64,000 nucleotides of DNA from Riemerella columbina (GCF_030517065.1 NZ_CP103950.1:1426001-1490000); one strand, 5' to 3'. Shown: positions 53,721 through 63,661, counted from the first letter of the stretch. Notes: generated from the sequence alone by a model not told the origin. Numbers and translations are program-made.

Positions 53721-54545
53721 TTATAATAATCTAATTTTATCCTCGGTAATCTCGATGATTTTGTCCTTGTATAAACCGCCGATAGCTTTTTTAAAGTTCT
53801 TTTTGCTCATCTGCAATTCTTCTTTAATCTCTTCTGGCGTAGATTGGTCAGAGAGGTACAATAGTCCATAATTTTCATCTAATTTATCTAAAATCCGCTG
53901 TTTAAATTCATCAATATTGGCATAACCTTCTGGCTGAAGCGCCACATCTATTTTGCCATCTTCTCTGATGTTTTTAATGTAACCCTTGGTCTCCGAAAGC
54001 GGATATAATTTCTCATAAATATCTGATGCATAGACCAATCCAATATATTTTTGATTGATAATCACATTCCAGCCTAGTTCGGTTTCGTTCATTAAAATCA
54101 ACTGTACGGCATCGCCTTTTTTAAGGTCTATATTATGGTATTGCGGATTTCTTTTGAACTTGGTTGTCCCTGTGAGCAAGCCTGTTTCTTCATCAATATA
54201 CACATAAATAAGGTAGCGCTTACCCTCCACCATCTTGCCTTTTTGCTGTTTGTATGGCACAAATAAATCTTTGATGATGCCCCAATCCACAAAGGCACCG
54301 CTTGGGAACGCCTGCACACAGCTCAGCACCGCGTATTCGCCCACCTGACAATAAGGTTTCTCTGTGGTGGCTTTTAGCACGCCATCATCTTGATACACCA
54401 GCACTTCTACCGCCTCGCCCACTTGCATTTCTGGTCTCACAAAAATCTTAGGAAGAAAGCATTGTGCCCCAGCCTCATCGGTGAGGTAAAGCCCTGCCTC
54501 CGTGGTTTCTGCAATTTTTAATATTTGAATTTTACCTATTTCCAT
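53721..54545 (-). CDS. CvfB-family S1-type RNA-binding protein
   Basis: 274 residues from ATG 54545 (MEIGKIQILKIAETTEAG); upstream frame to 54599 overlaps the promoter. Three S1-like OB domains (about 1-65, 70-135, 145-210) and a C-terminal winged helix (STPEEIKEELQMSKKNFKKAI). CvfB/YitL proteins bind RNA and influence virulence gene expression in Firmicutes; role here unknown. Confidence 0.85.
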   Translation of the reverse strand: MEIGKIQILKIAETTEAGLYLTDEAGAQCFLPKIFVRPEMQVGEAVEVLVYQDDGVLKATTEKPYCQVGEYAVLSCVQAFPSGAFVDWGIIKDLFVPYKQQKGKMVEGKRYLIYVYIDEETGLLTGTTKFKRNPQYHNIDLKKGDAVQLILMNETELGWNVIINQKYIGLVYASDIYEKLYPLSETKGYIKNIREDGKIDVALQPEGYANIDEFKQRILDKLDENYGLLYLSDQSTPEEIKEELQMSKKNFKKAIGGLYKDKIIEITEDKIRLL

Positions 54546-54562
54546 TTTAAGGGTATTTTTTG

Positions 54563-54570
54563 CAAAGGTA
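54563..54570 (-). promoter_or_regulatory. -7 element of the CvfB-like gene
   Basis: TACCTTTG on the minus strand, 17 bp before ATG 54545. Confidence 0.55.
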
Positions 54571-54635
54571 AGGATTTTATCGCCCAAAGTAGCCACCACA
54601 AAATTAAAAACCGCCCAAAATCCATAGAATATCGT

Positions 54636-54643
54636 TATTTTTG
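54636..54643 (+). promoter_or_regulatory. -7 element of anmK
   Basis: TATTTTTG, 26 bp before the ATG at 54670. Confidence 0.55.
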
Positions 54644-54669
54644 CTCATAGATTTTGATTTTTAAAACCG

Positions 54670-55743
54670 ATGAAGATTATAGGCATTATGTCGGGGACTT
54701 CTTTAGATGGCATTGATTTTTGCTATGTAGATTTAGACACCGAAATTTATCAATTTGATATTTTAAAGGCTCAAACACTACCTTATCCTCAAGAATGGGT
54801 TTCTATTTTAGCCTCGGCATCCGAGCAATCCCCCGAAGAGGTGGCTCGCCTCAACTTAACTTATACAGCATATCTCAATGAAATGATCCATCGGTTTATG
54901 GCGACGCACCAGATCAAAGATTTGGATTTAATTGCCAGCCACGGTCATACCATTTGGCACAATCCTAATGCGGGTTATACGCTGCAAATCGGCAATCTTG
55001 ATGCTCTCAACCAAGGCATCAAAGTTCCTATAGTCTGTGATTTTAGGGTGCAAGATGTGGCATTAGGTGGGCAAGGCGCCCCTTTGGTGCCCATTGGCGA
55101 TAGACTGTTGTTTTCAGCATACGATTATTGTCTTAATTTGGGCGGTTTTTCTAATATTTCCTTTGAGGTGCAGCAACAGAGAATCGCTTTTGACATTAGC
55201 CCTGTGAACACTTTGCTGAATTATTTTTCGGAGCAAGGCTTCCATCTGCCTTACGATAAAAATGGAGATTTAGCCAGACAAGGAGCACCTCATCCAGCAC
55301 TCATCGCACAGCTCAACACTGTTGATTATTACCAGGAACAACCTCCAAAGTCTTTGGGTATAGAGTCGGTAAAATCTATTTTTATCCCTATGATAGAGGC
55401 TTTCATCGATGAAAATAAAATTGCGGCAAAAGATGTATTAGCCAGCCTTGTGGAGCATATCGCTATTCAGATTTCTAATGTTTTACCTAAAAACGAAAGC
55501 CCTAAAAGAATCCTTGTTACGGGTGGTGGTGCTTATCATCAATATCTGATAGAGCAGCTACAACACTACGCCACGCCGCATCAAATCCATTTACCTTCTG
55601 CAGAAATTATTGAATATAAAGAAGCCTTAATTTTCGCCCTTTTAGGAGTTTTGAGATTTCAGAACAAAGTCAATGTTTTAGCCTCCGTCACTGGTGCCAA
55701 AACCGACCATTCTTCAGGGAAAATTTTACGGCCCTCGGTATAA
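54670..55743 (+). CDS. anmK: Anhydro-N-acetylmuramic acid kinase
   Basis: 357 residues. Recycles cell-wall 1,6-anhydroMurNAc by hydrolysis and phosphorylation. ATP-binding start GIMSGTSLDGIDF, catalytic-Asp region PIVCDFRVQDVALGGQGAPL, and ILVTGGGAYHQYL. Somewhat shorter than E. coli AnmK (about 369). Confidence 0.93.
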   Translation: MKIIGIMSGTSLDGIDFCYVDLDTEIYQFDILKAQTLPYPQEWVSILASASEQSPEEVARLNLTYTAYLNEMIHRFMATHQIKDLDLIASHGHTIWHNPNAGYTLQIGNLDALNQGIKVPIVCDFRVQDVALGGQGAPLVPIGDRLLFSAYDYCLNLGGFSNISFEVQQQRIAFDISPVNTLLNYFSEQGFHLPYDKNGDLARQGAPHPALIAQLNTVDYYQEQPPKSLGIESVKSIFIPMIEAFIDENKIAAKDVLASLVEHIAIQISNVLPKNESPKRILVTGGGAYHQYLIEQLQHYATPHQIHLPSAEIIEYKEALIFALLGVLRFQNKVNVLASVTGAKTDHSSGKILRPSV

Positions 55744-55746
55744 AAT

Positions 55747-56712
55747 CTAAGCTTTATTGAGTTTCTTTTTCAGGTTTTTCAGCATATCTTGAGTCATCGC
55801 GGTGATGTCATAATCGTACGATAAGCCCCAATCTTGCTTCGCTACGCTATCATCAATAGAGGCAGGCCAAGAGTCGGCAATCTGCTGTCTGAAATCGGGT
55901 TGGTATTCAATTTCAAACTCAGGCATTTCCTTTTTAATCTCCTCTGCCAACTCTTTCGGCGTGAAGGATAAGCCGCCTAAATTATAAGAACTGCGCACCG
56001 TTAGTTGGCTTTCTGGCGCTTGCATCAACTGAATAGTGGCATTGATAGCATCTTCCATATAAAGCATCGGCATTGCGGTATCTTCTTTGATGAAGCTGGT
56101 GTATTTTCCGTTTTCCACGGCTTCATAAAAAATCTCCACGGCATAATCCGTGGTGCCGCCGCCCGCTGGTGCTTTCCAAGAAATAAGCCCTGGATAACGG
56201 ATACTGCGGATGTCTACGCCATATTTTTCGTGGTAATACTCGCACCATTTTTCGCCTGCGAGCTTAGAAATACCATACACCGTAGTTGGATTAAGCACCA
56301 CCTCTTGCCCTACATTGGTTTTAGGAATGCCACGCCCAAACACCGCAATGGAACTCGGCCAAAATATTTTCTTCAAATAGCCATCTTTTGCCAGTTCGCA
56401 GAGGTGTAGCAAAGGCTCCAGATTGAGTTTCCACGCAAAAATAGGTTGCTTTTCCGAAGTTCCAGACAACAGCGACGCCAAATGGTACACTGTAGTAATG
56501 CCGTTATCTTTAATAAAATCTTCTAAGAGTTTAAAGTTGGTTACATCTATCCTTTCATAGCGCCCCGCAGTGGTGATGCCTTCTCGCCATTTGTCAATAC
56601 CAGAAGCGATCACATTTTCCTTGCCGTACAAGTCTACTAATTTGCTGGTCAGCTCGGTACCTATTTGTCCTAAAGCCCCTGTAATAAGGATTTTTTCTGT
56701 CTCCGTATTCAT
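55747..56712 (-). CDS. L-threonine 3-dehydrogenase-like short-chain (epimerase-type) protein
   Basis: 321 residues from ATG 56712 (MNTETEKILITGALGQIGTEL); the upstream start at 56739 falls in the -7 element. Rossmann GALGQIG at residues 12-18, catalytic Ser-Tyr-Lys in WPSSIAVFG and YGISKLAGEKW, and RYPGLISWKAPAGGGTTDYA. This is the pattern of the short-chain NAD-dependent threonine dehydrogenase group known from Flavobacterium frigidimaris. Oxidises threonine to 2-amino-3-ketobutyrate. Confidence 0.85.
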   Translation of the reverse strand: MNTETEKILITGALGQIGTELTSKLVDLYGKENVIASGIDKWREGITTAGRYERIDVTNFKLLEDFIKDNGITTVYHLASLLSGTSEKQPIFAWKLNLEPLLHLCELAKDGYLKKIFWPSSIAVFGRGIPKTNVGQEVVLNPTTVYGISKLAGEKWCEYYHEKYGVDIRSIRYPGLISWKAPAGGGTTDYAVEIFYEAVENGKYTSFIKEDTAMPMLYMEDAINATIQLMQAPESQLTVRSSYNLGGLSFTPKELAEEIKKEMPEFEIEYQPDFRQQIADSWPASIDDSVAKQDWGLSYDYDITAMTQDMLKNLKKKLNKA

Positions 56713-56736
56713 ATTCTCAAAAATTTTATCTTGCCA

Positions 56737-56744
56737 CAAATATA
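56737..56744 (-). promoter_or_regulatory. -7 element of the threonine dehydrogenase-like gene
   Basis: TATATTTG on the minus strand, 24 bp before ATG 56712. Confidence 0.55.
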
Positions 56745-56814
56745 ATAAAATAAAGCGCTTGATTCCAATACAAAACCTGAAATTCCTCAGTTATTTTTTA
56801 ATGCATTTTTCTTA

Positions 56815-57546
56815 TCACTTAGATTTTTTACGCAGCAAAGGCGGTTGGGGTTTTCCTAAAATGAAAATAGCTGGGATTTTATGCCAATTGTACTGTTGTT
56901 TTTGCCATATTTTAATTGGATAAGTTTTGATGATTTCCGCCTCTGGATGATTGATATTGGCAGCGATAGAAAGCTCTGTATTAGGATTGAGCGTTTTGAT
57001 TAAATCCTCTAACAATTGCTGATTACGGTAGGGCGTTTCCATAAAAATTTGGGAATAACCCGTCTTCTGAACCTGTTGCTCTAAGAACAAAATTTGCTTT
57101 CTGCGTTCGTTTTTATCAATCGGTAAATACCCGTGGAAGGTAAACTGCTGTCCATTAAACCCACTGGAAATCAGTGCTAAAATAATAGATGACGGTCCAT
57201 TGATGGGCACCACCTTAACGCCATTTTCGTGCGCCCAATGCACCACAAGATGCCCTGGATCCGCTATGCACGGCAAGCCAGCCTCCGAAAGCAACCCAAA
57301 ATCTTGATCTTTTTTCAATAAATCTAAAGCTTCGGATATGTCAGAAAGTGTAGTGTATTTGTCTAATATATAGAGTTTTAAGTCGGATTGTTTTTTCTCT
57401 ATACAAAAGAATTTAATCACTTTTCTGGCGGTTTTTTCATTCTCCACAAAATAATAATCCGTTCTTAGGATATAGTCTTTAATGATGGGTGCAAAATCCT
57501 CTTTTGGCGAGGCTTCGGAGAGGTAGGCAGGGATTAAAAAAAGCAT
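56815..57546 (-). CDS. SAM-dependent methyltransferase, RsmI-like
   Basis: 243 residues, tetrapyrrole-methylase fold. SEAGLPCIADPGHLVV, INGPSSIILALISSGF, and ETPYRNQQLLEDLI fit the RsmI group that 2'-O-methylates C1402 of 16S rRNA, though the N terminus is divergent (LIPAYLSEASPKEDF). It shares one base with the phosphatase stop upstream, so translation is coupled. Confidence 0.82.
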   Translation of the reverse strand: MLFLIPAYLSEASPKEDFAPIIKDYILRTDYYFVENEKTARKVIKFFCIEKKQSDLKLYILDKYTTLSDISEALDLLKKDQDFGLLSEAGLPCIADPGHLVVHWAHENGVKVVPINGPSSIILALISSGFNGQQFTFHGYLPIDKNERRKQILFLEQQVQKTGYSQIFMETPYRNQQLLEDLIKTLNPNTELSIAANINHPEAEIIKTYPIKIWQKQQYNWHKIPAIFILGKPQPPLLRKKSK

Positions 57547-57992
57547 TATAATGGCGTTTGGGTATTGATTTTTTCAGCGATTTTATCACAAGCTTTGTCT
57601 AACAGCGCGTAGACTTTTTCAAAGCCGCCCACACCGCCATAATAAGGATCTGGCACCTCTGCGCCGCCATCTAAAATCAGGGTTAATTTCTGCCGTTCTT
57701 CCTCATTTTCTGCCAACCTAAGCGCATCACGATAGTTCTGCTCATCCATACAATAAATTTTATCAAAATATTTGAAATCCGCAGTTGTGAGCGGTCTTGA
57801 GCGGTGATTTCTGATGTCTATACCGTGAAATTCTGCCGTTTGGATAGACCTCGGATCGGCAAGGTTGCCCTCGTGGTAGTTGCTGGTTCCTGCGGAATCC
57901 ACCTCGTGTTCTTCTGAAATTTTGGCTCTTAGTATGCCCTCTGCCAACGGACTTCGGCAAATATTACCGAGACAAAGCATCAATATTTTCAT
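57546..57992 (-). CDS. Low-molecular-weight protein tyrosine phosphatase
   Basis: 148 residues. P-loop CLGNICRS (Cys7 nucleophile, Arg13) at the N terminus and general acid Asp in PDPYYGG near residue 118. Protein-tyrosine or small-molecule phosphatase; substrate unknown. Follows dnaA (108 bp, with a terminator in between) and leads into the RsmI-like gene. Confidence 0.92.
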   Translation of the reverse strand: MKILMLCLGNICRSPLAEGILRAKISEEHEVDSAGTSNYHEGNLADPRSIQTAEFHGIDIRNHRSRPLTTADFKYFDKIYCMDEQNYRDALRLAENEEERQKLTLILDGGAEVPDPYYGGVGGFEKVYALLDKACDKIAEKINTQTPL

Positions 57993-58021
57993 AGTCTAAA
58001 AAATCCTAAGTTATCATTAAA

Positions 58022-58063
58022 AAAGAAAAAGGATTTTCCTCAATGCCCATCGCTGAAAATCCT
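58022..58063 (-). terminator. Terminator after dnaA
   Basis: AGGATTTTC (58030-58038) and GAAAATCCT (58055-58063), followed on the minus strand by TTTTTCTTTTTT. Confidence 0.75.
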
Positions 58064-58100
58064 CTCTCTATCTCTTTTATTTATTGTTCATCGCTCAATA

Positions 58101-59564
58101 TTATTGATTGATTTTTTCTTTAAGCTCCTTGATGTATTTGCGCATTTGCTTGTCTACTTTGGCACCATCTCTCACCGCATCGCAGGCGTACATTACCGTA
58201 GAGTGGTCTTTGTTGCCCATTTCTTTACCGATTTTAGAGAAAGTAGCGTCGGTTAGTTCCTTGGCGAAATACATTGCCAACTGCCGAGGCAGGGCAATTT
58301 CTCTTTTTCTTGTTTTGGATAACAACTGTTCCCTTTTGATACCGAAATAATCGCAAACTACTTCTTGAATGTGTGGAATGTCAATCACTTTTTTCTGGTT
58401 GGTAGAGATTTTATTGATGGTTTCTTTGAGCAAATCTAATGTTAAATCCGATTTATAAATCATCGAATGGGCGATAACCGAGTTGATTACGCCAATGAGT
58501 TCTCTCACATTAGACTGCACCTCCCCTGCCAGATAGTCTATCATCTCCTCGTTTAGGACGATGCCATCACGGTTGAGTTTATCCTCAATAATCTTTCTTC
58601 TGGTGCCATAGTCTGGTGATTTCATTTCGGTAGAAAGTCCCCATTTAAAGCGAGAAACCACACGCTCCTCAATATCCATAATATCGGCAGGCGCTTTATC
58701 CGAGGTCAGGATAATTTGTTTACCATTCTGGTGAAGGTAATCAAAAATGTGGAAAAACGATTCTTGGGTGGCTTTCTTTCCTGATAAAAACTGAATATCA
58801 TCAACGATGAGAACATCCAACATTTTATAGAAATTAGCAAAACTCTCTCGGCTTCCGGCATTCCCTCTTGTGGCGCTGGCTGCCTTAATGAATTGCTGAA
58901 TAAATTTCTCAGAAGAAAGGTAATGCACCACCTTATCTGGATAGGTATTTTTAATTTCTAAACCGATGGCTTGTGCCAAGTGTGTTTTCCCTACGCCCAC
59001 ACCGCCGTGGATAAACATAGGGTTAAAAGAGGTTTCCCCAGGGCGTTTCGCAATAATCTTAGCCGCAGAATAGGCAAATTTATTGCTCTCCCCCTCCACA
59101 AAGTTGTCAAAAGAATGCACTGGATTAAGGTTAGAATCTACATTGATTTTCTTAATCCCTGGCACCAATAACGGATTTTGGATTTTTTCTGTAAGCTGCG
59201 GCATTACAGGCTGTGGCTTAGGTGGTGGCGTTGTATTGCCCTTCATATGCTGAACCACGGCATTAGGATGCCCCTCCGTATTATTTTCTAAAACCGCATA
59301 CCAAAGTTTAACCCGTTTACCGATGTATTTTTTTAGCGCAGAAGAGAGTAATGCTATATAATTGGTTTCAATATATTCTTTGTAGAAATTACTCGGTACG
59401 GCTAAAGTTAGGTTATAATCTACCAGAGAGAGAGGGTAAACATAATCAAACATCGAGTGGAAAGAACCCTTTAAGTTCCCCAAGTCTTCATCCTCATTAG
59501 CATTCAGATTATCTTTCATAAACTGAAGGCACTTTTGCCACACTAAGGGTAAGTCTTGTTCCAT
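58101..59564 (-). CDS. dnaA: Chromosomal replication initiator DnaA
   Basis: 487 residues. Domain I (1 to about 90), variable linker with Pro/Gln, AAA+ domain with Walker A GGVGVGKTHLAQAIG (about 183-197) and Walker B LIVDDIQFL, and domain IV DNA-binding helix-turn-helix ending NKDHSTVMYACDAV. No recF/dnaN/gyrB neighbours and no cluster of TTATCCACA-type boxes nearby, so oriC is not obviously here. Confidence 0.96.
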   Translation of the reverse strand: MEQDLPLVWQKCLQFMKDNLNANEDEDLGNLKGSFHSMFDYVYPLSLVDYNLTLAVPSNFYKEYIETNYIALLSSALKKYIGKRVKLWYAVLENNTEGHPNAVVQHMKGNTTPPPKPQPVMPQLTEKIQNPLLVPGIKKINVDSNLNPVHSFDNFVEGESNKFAYSAAKIIAKRPGETSFNPMFIHGGVGVGKTHLAQAIGLEIKNTYPDKVVHYLSSEKFIQQFIKAASATRGNAGSRESFANFYKMLDVLIVDDIQFLSGKKATQESFFHIFDYLHQNGKQIILTSDKAPADIMDIEERVVSRFKWGLSTEMKSPDYGTRRKIIEDKLNRDGIVLNEEMIDYLAGEVQSNVRELIGVINSVIAHSMIYKSDLTLDLLKETINKISTNQKKVIDIPHIQEVVCDYFGIKREQLLSKTRKREIALPRQLAMYFAKELTDATFSKIGKEMGNKDHSTVMYACDAVRDGAKVDKQMRKYIKELKEKINQ

Positions 59565-59642
59565 ATAATCTCTCTGCTTTTGTTAAACTTTAAAATGAAT
59601 CGGGAGGGCAAATATCTAAGATTTTATTCAAAAAAAAAAATG

Positions 59643-59674
59643 TTTGCACTCTTGATTTTTTAGAAATATATTTG
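59643..59674 (+). promoter_or_regulatory. Promoter of the thioesterase gene
   Basis: TTTG at 59643-59646, 20 bp, then TATATTTG at 59667-59674; 23 bp before the ATG. It lies between divergent genes. Confidence 0.6.
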
Positions 59675-59697
59675 TATGCATAAAAGCAAAACTTGAG

Positions 59698-60111
59698 ATG
59701 ATAAAAACAACCCACTATATTAGAGTAAGATACGGCGAAACCGACCCTATGAAGTATGTCTATTACGGCAACTACGCCGAATATCTGGAGGTGGCAAGGG
59801 TAGAATTATTTAGAGAAATCGGAATTTCTTATGACGAAATAGAGCGCCGCGGCATCTGGCTCCCAGTCTCAGAATTTAGCATCAAATACCTGAAACCTGC
59901 CCGCTATGATGAGCGCTTAGAAATCCGCACCGTGATCAAGAAAAAACCAGATGGGGTGAGGATTATTTTTGACTACGAAATCTACAATCCTGCAGGAGAA
60001 AAAATTACCCAAGCCTCCACCACGCTCTATTTTTTAGATGCCCAAACACATAAAATTATCCGCTGTCCAGATTTTCTTATGGCGATGATACAACCTTATT
60101 TTGAAGCTTAA
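59698..60111 (+). CDS. Acyl-CoA thioesterase, YbgC/4HBT family
   Basis: 137 residues, single hot-dog domain. RVRYGETDPMKYVYYGNYAEYLEVAR (shown in parts: RVRYGETDPM, VYYGNYAEYLE) carries the catalytic Asp region of the YbgC family, where the usual sequence is TDxMGVVYHGNY; Tyr replaces His here. Hydrolyses acyl-CoA; exact substrate unknown. Confidence 0.87.
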   Translation: MIKTTHYIRVRYGETDPMKYVYYGNYAEYLEVARVELFREIGISYDEIERRGIWLPVSEFSIKYLKPARYDERLEIRTVIKKKPDGVRIIFDYEIYNPAGEKITQASTTLYFLDAQTHKIIRCPDFLMAMIQPYFEA

Positions 60112-60123
60112 CCGATGATAGCT

Positions 60124-60825
60124 TTAAAAGGTTAAAACCGTGCCACTCTCTACTTCGTATGGGGTTTTATTTTTCTCAAAAATGCGTGTGGTTAGTGGCC
60201 CTTGCACCGTAATCTCCTCACCGAGAATTCTAATCCAGTTGCCTTCTCTCAGCCCCACCACTGGCGTATCATTCTGAGACAAAAACTCTTTGATTCTGGT
60301 TTCTCGGGTTTCGCCATTGTGTTTTAGCGTAGGGTCGGCATCTAAATAATGCGGATTGAGGTTAAAAGGCACCAGTCCCATACATTCAAAACTCGGAGTG
60401 AAAACAATAGGCATATCATTCGTGGTTTGCATATTCAGTCCGCCAATATTACTGCCCGCGCTGGTACCCAAGTAAGGTTTTCCTTTCGTGATCTCTTCTC
60501 TAAGCACGGTCATCAGTTGGTTTTCGTGCAGCGTTTTCACCAATAAAAAAGTATTGCCTCCGCCTGTAAAGAAAGCCTTCGCCTCACGGAGCGCCGTTTG
60601 AGGATTTTCAAACTCGTGGATGCCTTTCACTTTAATTCCCAATTGGTTAAAAAATTCGGCAGCTCTTGCCGTATACTCATCATAAGTTAAGCCTTGAGGT
60701 CTGGCATATGGGATAAACAGCAATTCATCAATGCCTCGGTATAAAACTTGAAGCTCTTCTTTGAGGTATTCTAAATAAGCGCCCCCATAAACCGCCGAAG
60801 TGGAGGCTAAAATAACATTCATCAT
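60124..60825 (-). CDS. pepE: Dipeptidase E (Asp-specific peptidase, family S51)
   Basis: 233 residues. Nucleophile Ser122 in YLGTSAGSNIGG, FFTGGGNTFLLVKTL upstream, and the His in NLNPHYLDADPTLKHNGETR. Cytoplasmic enzyme that splits N-terminal Asp-X dipeptides. Start has two adjacent ATGs; either may be used. Confidence 0.93.
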   Translation of the reverse strand: MMNVILASTSAVYGGAYLEYLKEELQVLYRGIDELLFIPYARPQGLTYDEYTARAAEFFNQLGIKVKGIHEFENPQTALREAKAFFTGGGNTFLLVKTLHENQLMTVLREEITKGKPYLGTSAGSNIGGLNMQTTNDMPIVFTPSFECMGLVPFNLNPHYLDADPTLKHNGETRETRIKEFLSQNDTPVVGLREGNWIRILGEEITVQGPLTTRIFEKNKTPYEVESGTVLTF

Positions 60826-60853
60826 AAACAGTGTCTTTTCTTCATTAAGGCTA

Positions 60854-60861
60854 CAAAAATA
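60854..60861 (-). promoter_or_regulatory. -7 element of pepE
   Basis: TATTTTTG on the minus strand, 28 bp before ATG 60825. Confidence 0.55.
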
Positions 60862-60959
60862 AAAAATAAAATCTACATACCCACTGACCCCTCTTGTAAC
60901 CTTTCGTGGTTTTCTTTCGTATAATTAAATGAAACTCTTTTTTTGAGCGAGAAAATATT

Positions 60960-61826
60960 ATGAGACAACTTAAAATTACAAAACAGGTTACCAATAGAGA
61001 AACCGCATCTCTTGACAAGTACCTCCAAGAAATCGGGAAAGTAGATTTAATTACAGCCGATGAAGAGGTAGAACTGGCACAGCGCATCCGTGCAGGGGAC
61101 AAAGCCGCATTAGAAAAGCTGATTAAGGCTAACTTAAGGTTCGTGGTTTCTGTTTCTAAACAATACCAAAACCAAGGTTTATCGCTGCCTGACCTCATCA
61201 ACGAGGGTAATTTAGGGCTGATGAAAGCCGCAAAAAGATATGATGAAACCCGTGGTTTTAAATTCATCTCTTATGCCGTGTGGTGGATTAGACAATCTAT
61301 CCTACAAGCCTTGGCAGAGCAATCCAGAATTGTGCGCCTTCCGTTGAATAAAATTGGCTCTATCAATAAAATCAACAAGGCATACGCCCACTTAGAGCAA
61401 GAAAACGAAAGACCCCCATCTCCAGAAGAATTAGCGGAGGTACTGGATATGAGCGAAGAAGACATCAAAGAATCTATGAAAAACAGCGGCAGACACCTCT
61501 CTATGGACGCGCCGTTGGTAGAAGGCGAAGATTCTAACCTTTATGATGTGCTCCGCTCTGGAGAATCCCCAAGTCCTGATAAAGAGCTGATGCTGGAATC
61601 TCTACAAATTGAAATTGAAAGAGCCCTCCAAACTCTAACCCCTCGCGAGGCTGATTTGGTAAGGCTTTACTTCGGGCTTAATGGCAAACACCCTATGACT
61701 TTGGAGGAAATTGGCGAGACCTTTGACCTCACCAGAGAGCGTGTGAGACAGATTAAAGAAAAAGCCATCAAGAGGCTGAAGCACAATTCAAGAAGTAAAA
61801 TTTTAAAATCTTACCTCGGTAAGTAA
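60960..61826 (+). CDS. rpoD: Primary RNA polymerase sigma factor (RpoD/ABfr type)
   Basis: 288 residues. Regions 1.2 ([22 protein letters not shown]), 2 ([33 protein letters not shown]), 3 and 4 ([29 protein letters not shown]) are complete while region 1.1 is absent, as in the Bacteroidota primary sigma factor that reads TAnnTTTG promoters. Long motifs are given in pieces: [13 protein letters not shown] and [20 protein letters not shown]. Ends in its own terminator. Confidence 0.95.
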   Translation: MRQLKITKQVTNRETASLDKYLQEIGKVDLITADEEVELAQRIRAGDKAALEKLIKANLRFVVSVSKQYQNQGLSLPDLINEGNLGLMKAAKRYDETRGFKFISYAVWWIRQSILQALAEQSRIVRLPLNKIGSINKINKAYAHLEQENERPPSPEELAEVLDMSEEDIKESMKNSGRHLSMDAPLVEGEDSNLYDVLRSGESPSPDKELMLESLQIEIERALQTLTPREADLVRLYFGLNGKHPMTLEEIGETFDLTRERVRQIKEKAIKRLKHNSRSKILKSYLGK

Positions 61827-61830
61827 CCCC

Positions 61831-61869
61831 AAAGGTTAAGGCAAGCACTCTCTGTCTTAACCTTTTTTT
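61831..61869 (+). terminator. Terminator after rpoD
   Basis: AAAGGTTAAG (61831-61840) and CTTAACCTTT (61856-61865) followed by a T-run. Confidence 0.85.
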
Positions 61870-61898
61870 CATTCATCAACATTAAAAAAATCCTTTTT

Positions 61899-62549
61899 AT
61901 GAGTACAAAAATTATCGCTCCTTCCTTACTTTCCGCTGATTTCGGAAATCTGAAAAAAGACATTGAAATGATCAACCACAGCCAAGCCGAATGGCTCCAT
62001 ATTGATGTGATGGATGGCAGGTTTGTGCCCAATATTTCTTTTGGGTTTCCTGTAATGAAGACCGTAAAACAGTACAGCACCAAGTTTATTGATGTTCACT
62101 TGATGATTGTAGAACCTGAGAAATATGTAGTGGATTTCATCAATGCGGGTGCCAATTTGGTCTCGGTGCATTATGAAGCCTCTACGCACCTCCACAGAAC
62201 CATTAAACTCATCCAAGATCACGGTGCCAAAGCTGGCGTGGTCCTCAATCCTGCCACGCCTGTCTCCGTATTAGAAGACATCATCCAAGAGGTGGATTTG
62301 GTGCTTTTGATGAGCGTCAACCCAGGCTTTGGCGGTCAAAAATTCATTGAAAATACTTATAAAAAAATCCAGCAAACCAAAGCATTGATTACAAAACATC
62401 AATCCAAAGCTTTAATTGAGATAGATGGTGGCGTTAATCCTCAGAATGCAGCGCAGTTATTTGCAACTGGCGCCGATGTTTTAGTGGCGGGCAATGCCGT
62501 TTTCGCTTCTGAAAATCCAGTAGAAACCATAGAATTGTTAAGGGCTTAG
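61899..62549 (+). CDS. rpe: Ribulose-phosphate 3-epimerase
   Basis: 216 residues, TIM barrel of the pentose-phosphate pathway. IAPSLLSADFGNL, HIDVMDGRFVPNISFG (metal His and catalytic Asp), VHLMIVEPEKYV, LLMSVNPGFGGQ and EIDGGVN with the second catalytic Asp. Full length. Confidence 0.95.
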   Translation: MSTKIIAPSLLSADFGNLKKDIEMINHSQAEWLHIDVMDGRFVPNISFGFPVMKTVKQYSTKFIDVHLMIVEPEKYVVDFINAGANLVSVHYEASTHLHRTIKLIQDHGAKAGVVLNPATPVSVLEDIIQEVDLVLLMSVNPGFGGQKFIENTYKKIQQTKALITKHQSKALIEIDGGVNPQNAAQLFATGADVLVAGNAVFASENPVETIELLRA

Positions 62550-62572
62550 AGCTTCTACTTTATCCAAAAACA

Positions 62573-62607
62573 TCAGCCGCTTCAAAATTGAAGTGGCTGA
62601 ATTTTTA
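62573..62607 (+). terminator. Terminator after rpe
   Basis: TCAGCCGCTTCAA (62573-62585) and TTGAAGTGGCTGA (62588-62600) pair with one G.U, then ATTTTTATT. Probably also serves the convergent obgE gene. Confidence 0.8.
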
Positions 62608-62633
62608 TTCTATTGGTTTAAATCATCAATATA

Positions 62634-63617
62634 TTATCCGTGGAGCATTTTCCAGAGGACATCTTTGAGCTCTGTGAGCCCCTCGCCTGTAACGCCAGAG
62701 ATGAACAATGGTTTTTTATTCTCTGGAAATTGAGAGGCTATTTCGGTTTTTAACTCTTGGTCTAAAAGGTCAGATTTAGAAATGGCAATCAGGTATTCTT
62801 TATCCAAAAGTTCCGGATTATACTCTTGGAGCTCGTTTTGCAGAATTTTAAACTCTTGGAAATAATCCTCCGCATCTGCAGGAATCAAGAATAATAAAAT
62901 AGAATTCCGTTCTATATGCCTTAAAAAACGATGTCCTAAGCCCTTGCCTTCTGCTGCGCCCTCAATAATCCCAGGGATATCCGCCATCACAAAAGATTTA
63001 TAATTTCTATAATCTACAATGCCGAGGTTGGGCGTGAGCGTGGTAAAGGCATAATCTGCAATCTTAGGTTTAGCCGCAGATACCGCCGCCAGTAGCGTGG
63101 ATTTCCCTGCATTCGGAAAGCCGACTAAGCCGACATCTGCCAAGATTTTCAACTCAAAAACGATGTAGCCTTCCTCGCCTGGGAGTCCTGGTTGGGCGTA
63201 GCGTGGCGTTTGGTTGGTAGAGGATTTAAAATGCTCATTCCCTAAGCCGCCCTTGCCACCGTGCATCAGGATAATCTCTTGACCATCTTCCAAAATTTCG
63301 CCAATCACATCGCCGTTTTCATCTTTGGCAATGGTACCGATGGGCACTTCTATATAAACATCTTCCCCTTGTCTTCCCGTCAGCTGATTTTTGCCGCCTG
63401 GTTGTCCATTTTCGGCTTTCACATGGCGTGTGTAGCGCAGTGGGAGGAGGGTCCACTCGTGGGAGTTGCCCTTCATAATGATGTGTCCACCTCGTCCGCC
63501 ATCACCACCATCAGGACCGCCTTTGGGGATATATTTCTCCCGACGAAGGTGCGCAGAACCTGCACCGCCGTGCCCTGACTTACAGTGAATTTTTACATAA
63601 TCTACAAAATTTGACAT
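62634..63617 (-). CDS. obgE: GTPase Obg
   Basis: 327 residues. Glycine-rich Obg fold (1-158: [30 protein letters not shown]), then the G domain with GFPNAGKST (P-loop), DIPGIIEGA (switch II), and SKSD (G4). Essential ribosome-assembly/stress GTPase. Lacks a long C-terminal extension. Cotranscribed with adk (44 bp apart). Confidence 0.95.
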   Translation of the reverse strand: MSNFVDYVKIHCKSGHGGAGSAHLRREKYIPKGGPDGGDGGRGGHIIMKGNSHEWTLLPLRYTRHVKAENGQPGGKNQLTGRQGEDVYIEVPIGTIAKDENGDVIGEILEDGQEIILMHGGKGGLGNEHFKSSTNQTPRYAQPGLPGEEGYIVFELKILADVGLVGFPNAGKSTLLAAVSAAKPKIADYAFTTLTPNLGIVDYRNYKSFVMADIPGIIEGAAEGKGLGHRFLRHIERNSILLFLIPADAEDYFQEFKILQNELQEYNPELLDKEYLIAISKSDLLDQELKTEIASQFPENKKPLFISGVTGEGLTELKDVLWKMLHG

Positions 63618-63661
63618 AAGGGTTATTTTTTAAATTTGGTGAGGGTTGATTTCAAAAAAGG

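Noticed and set aside
58101-59698. Replication origin next to dnaA
   Set aside because: No cluster of DnaA-box-like TTATCCACA sequences and no dnaN/recF/gyrB neighbours; a GC-skew plot would be needed.
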